Shown: piece by piece, positions 5,509 through 5,953 of the stretch
Position numbering within the stretch: the first letter of the stretch is position 1
Layout of the letters: each line of letters begins with the position of its first letter
DNA from: an uncultured Muribaculaceae bacterium
Lineage (GTDB): Bacteria > Bacteroidota > Bacteroidia > Bacteroidales > Muribaculaceae
Reading direction: 5' to 3'
Length of the DNA stretch: 5,953 nucleotides
Assembly: GCA_910578035.1 (NCBI GenBank)
Contig: CAJTOB010000084.1
Location: forward strand, 1 to 5,953
The notes under the pieces: model-generated
The model's database searches: none
Told to the model about the DNA's origin: nothing
What the model saw: only the letters and a program-made list of their open reading frames with translations
Position numbers and translations under genes: made by a program

Positions 5509-5953
5509 ATGAAAAATCTTTTTATCACAACTCTTCTGTTGCTGTTGACAGCCCTGTCCGCCGGAGCCCAGACCACAGTAAGCGGTATCGTTGTCGAAAA
5601 AGACAGCGGCAGTCCGCTCGCGGGTGCTTCGGTCGTCATAAAAAATGCAGAAGGTAAGATAAAAAAATTCGCCTCTACCAAACCGGACGGCACATTCTCC
5701 ATCGCCATTACCGCAGATGAAGGCGCTACAGTCGAGATTTCGATGATAAGTTTCGCCAAGCAAATTTTACCGCTCAAGGAGGCCAAATCACCTCTTAAAA
5801 TTATCCTCGAGCCCAAATCCCTGGTATTAAAGGAAGTCGCTGTGAAATCCGAAAAGATACGCGAACAGGGCGATACCATCACTTATTCCGTTGGCTCTTT
5901 CGCTCAGGCTCAGGACCGCAGCATCGGCGACGTACTCAAGCGCATGCCCGGAA
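5509..5953 (+). CDS. outer-membrane beta-barrel / TonB-receptor-like protein with N-terminal carboxypeptidase-regulatory domain (partial, 3' end missing)
   Basis: The first 148 residues are present; the frame is open to the window edge. Residues 1-20 are a signal peptide (basic start, poly-Leu core, AGA before Q21). Residues 22-101 form a carboxypeptidase-regulatory-like (CarboxypepD_reg-like) beta-sandwich: TVSGIVVEKDSGSPLAGASV, PDGTFSI, and the closing LKIILEP. This domain begins most SusC-like TonB-dependent receptors and related outer-membrane proteins in Bacteroidota. Then LKEVAVKSEKIREQGDTITY leads into DRSIGDVLKRMPG (136-148), the start of a plug-like domain of the type in which GDVLKxxPGI opens the plug. 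The barrel would follow outside the window. The link contains GDTITYSV rather than a TonB box at the usual place, which fits a receptor-like subfamily often annotated only as carboxypeptidase-like regulatory domain protein. The start codon follows the promoter at 5459-5489 by 19 bases. The substrate is unknown, and no SusD partner is visible here. Confidence 0.85.
   Translation, partial: MKNLFITTLLLLLTALSAGAQTTVSGIVVEKDSGSPLAGASVVIKNAEGKIKKFASTKPDGTFSIAITADEGATVEISMISFAKQILPLKEAKSPLKIILEPKSLVLKEVAVKSEKIREQGDTITYSVGSFAQAQDRSIGDVLKRMPG

Noticed and set aside
5427..5882. Minus-strand ORFs of 151 and 97 codons
   Set aside because: They are antisense to the signal peptide and regulatory domain of the outer-membrane gene and run through its promoter and inverted repeat; the sense frame has clear domain motifs.

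Overview
This looks like chromosomal DNA from a gut-type member of the order Bacteroidales (phylum Bacteroidota). Several starts are preceded by the Bacteroidota -7 promoter element TAnnTTTG, no start has an obvious Shine-Dalgarno sequence, and the proteins include a BspA-like leucine-rich-repeat surface protein and a SusC-like outer-membrane protein with an N-terminal carboxypeptidase-regulatory domain. The general style would fit Muribaculaceae or Bacteroides; the genus is inference only.

Layout: a small single-pass membrane protein of unknown function (87-407, +); a GC-richer 145-bp gap with a 14-nt palindrome, a small hairpin and a possible 23-codon minus-strand ORF; a small HExxH-containing, probably membrane-bound protein (554-877, +). 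This converges on a MATE-family efflux transporter (899-2338, -) preceded, on the same strand, by a membrane-anchored bacterial PH-domain protein (2386-2811, -). Next comes a 355-bp gap with a strong plus-strand promoter and a rod-folding, terminator-ended non-coding RNA of about 210 nt (about 2900-3110, +), which I judge most likely to be 6S RNA (the Bacteroidales-1 type motif). Then follow a secreted BspA-like leucine-rich-repeat protein of 721 residues (3167-5332, +), a perfect 12-bp inverted repeat lying inside a promoter spacer, and the first 148 codons of an outer-membrane beta-barrel/TonB-receptor-like protein that runs off the right edge (5509-, +).

The genes do not form one pathway. 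The two minus-strand genes may be partly co-transcribed, but each has its own -7 element. The two right-hand plus-strand genes both encode envelope or exported proteins, but the inverted repeat and promoter between them suggest separate transcription. The most notable item is the structured RNA between 2900 and 3110: five long-range helices of 5 to 9 bp, each perfectly paired, nest inside one another, and a direct repeat (TGGCATAGT) allows an alternative, mutually exclusive terminator-like fold.
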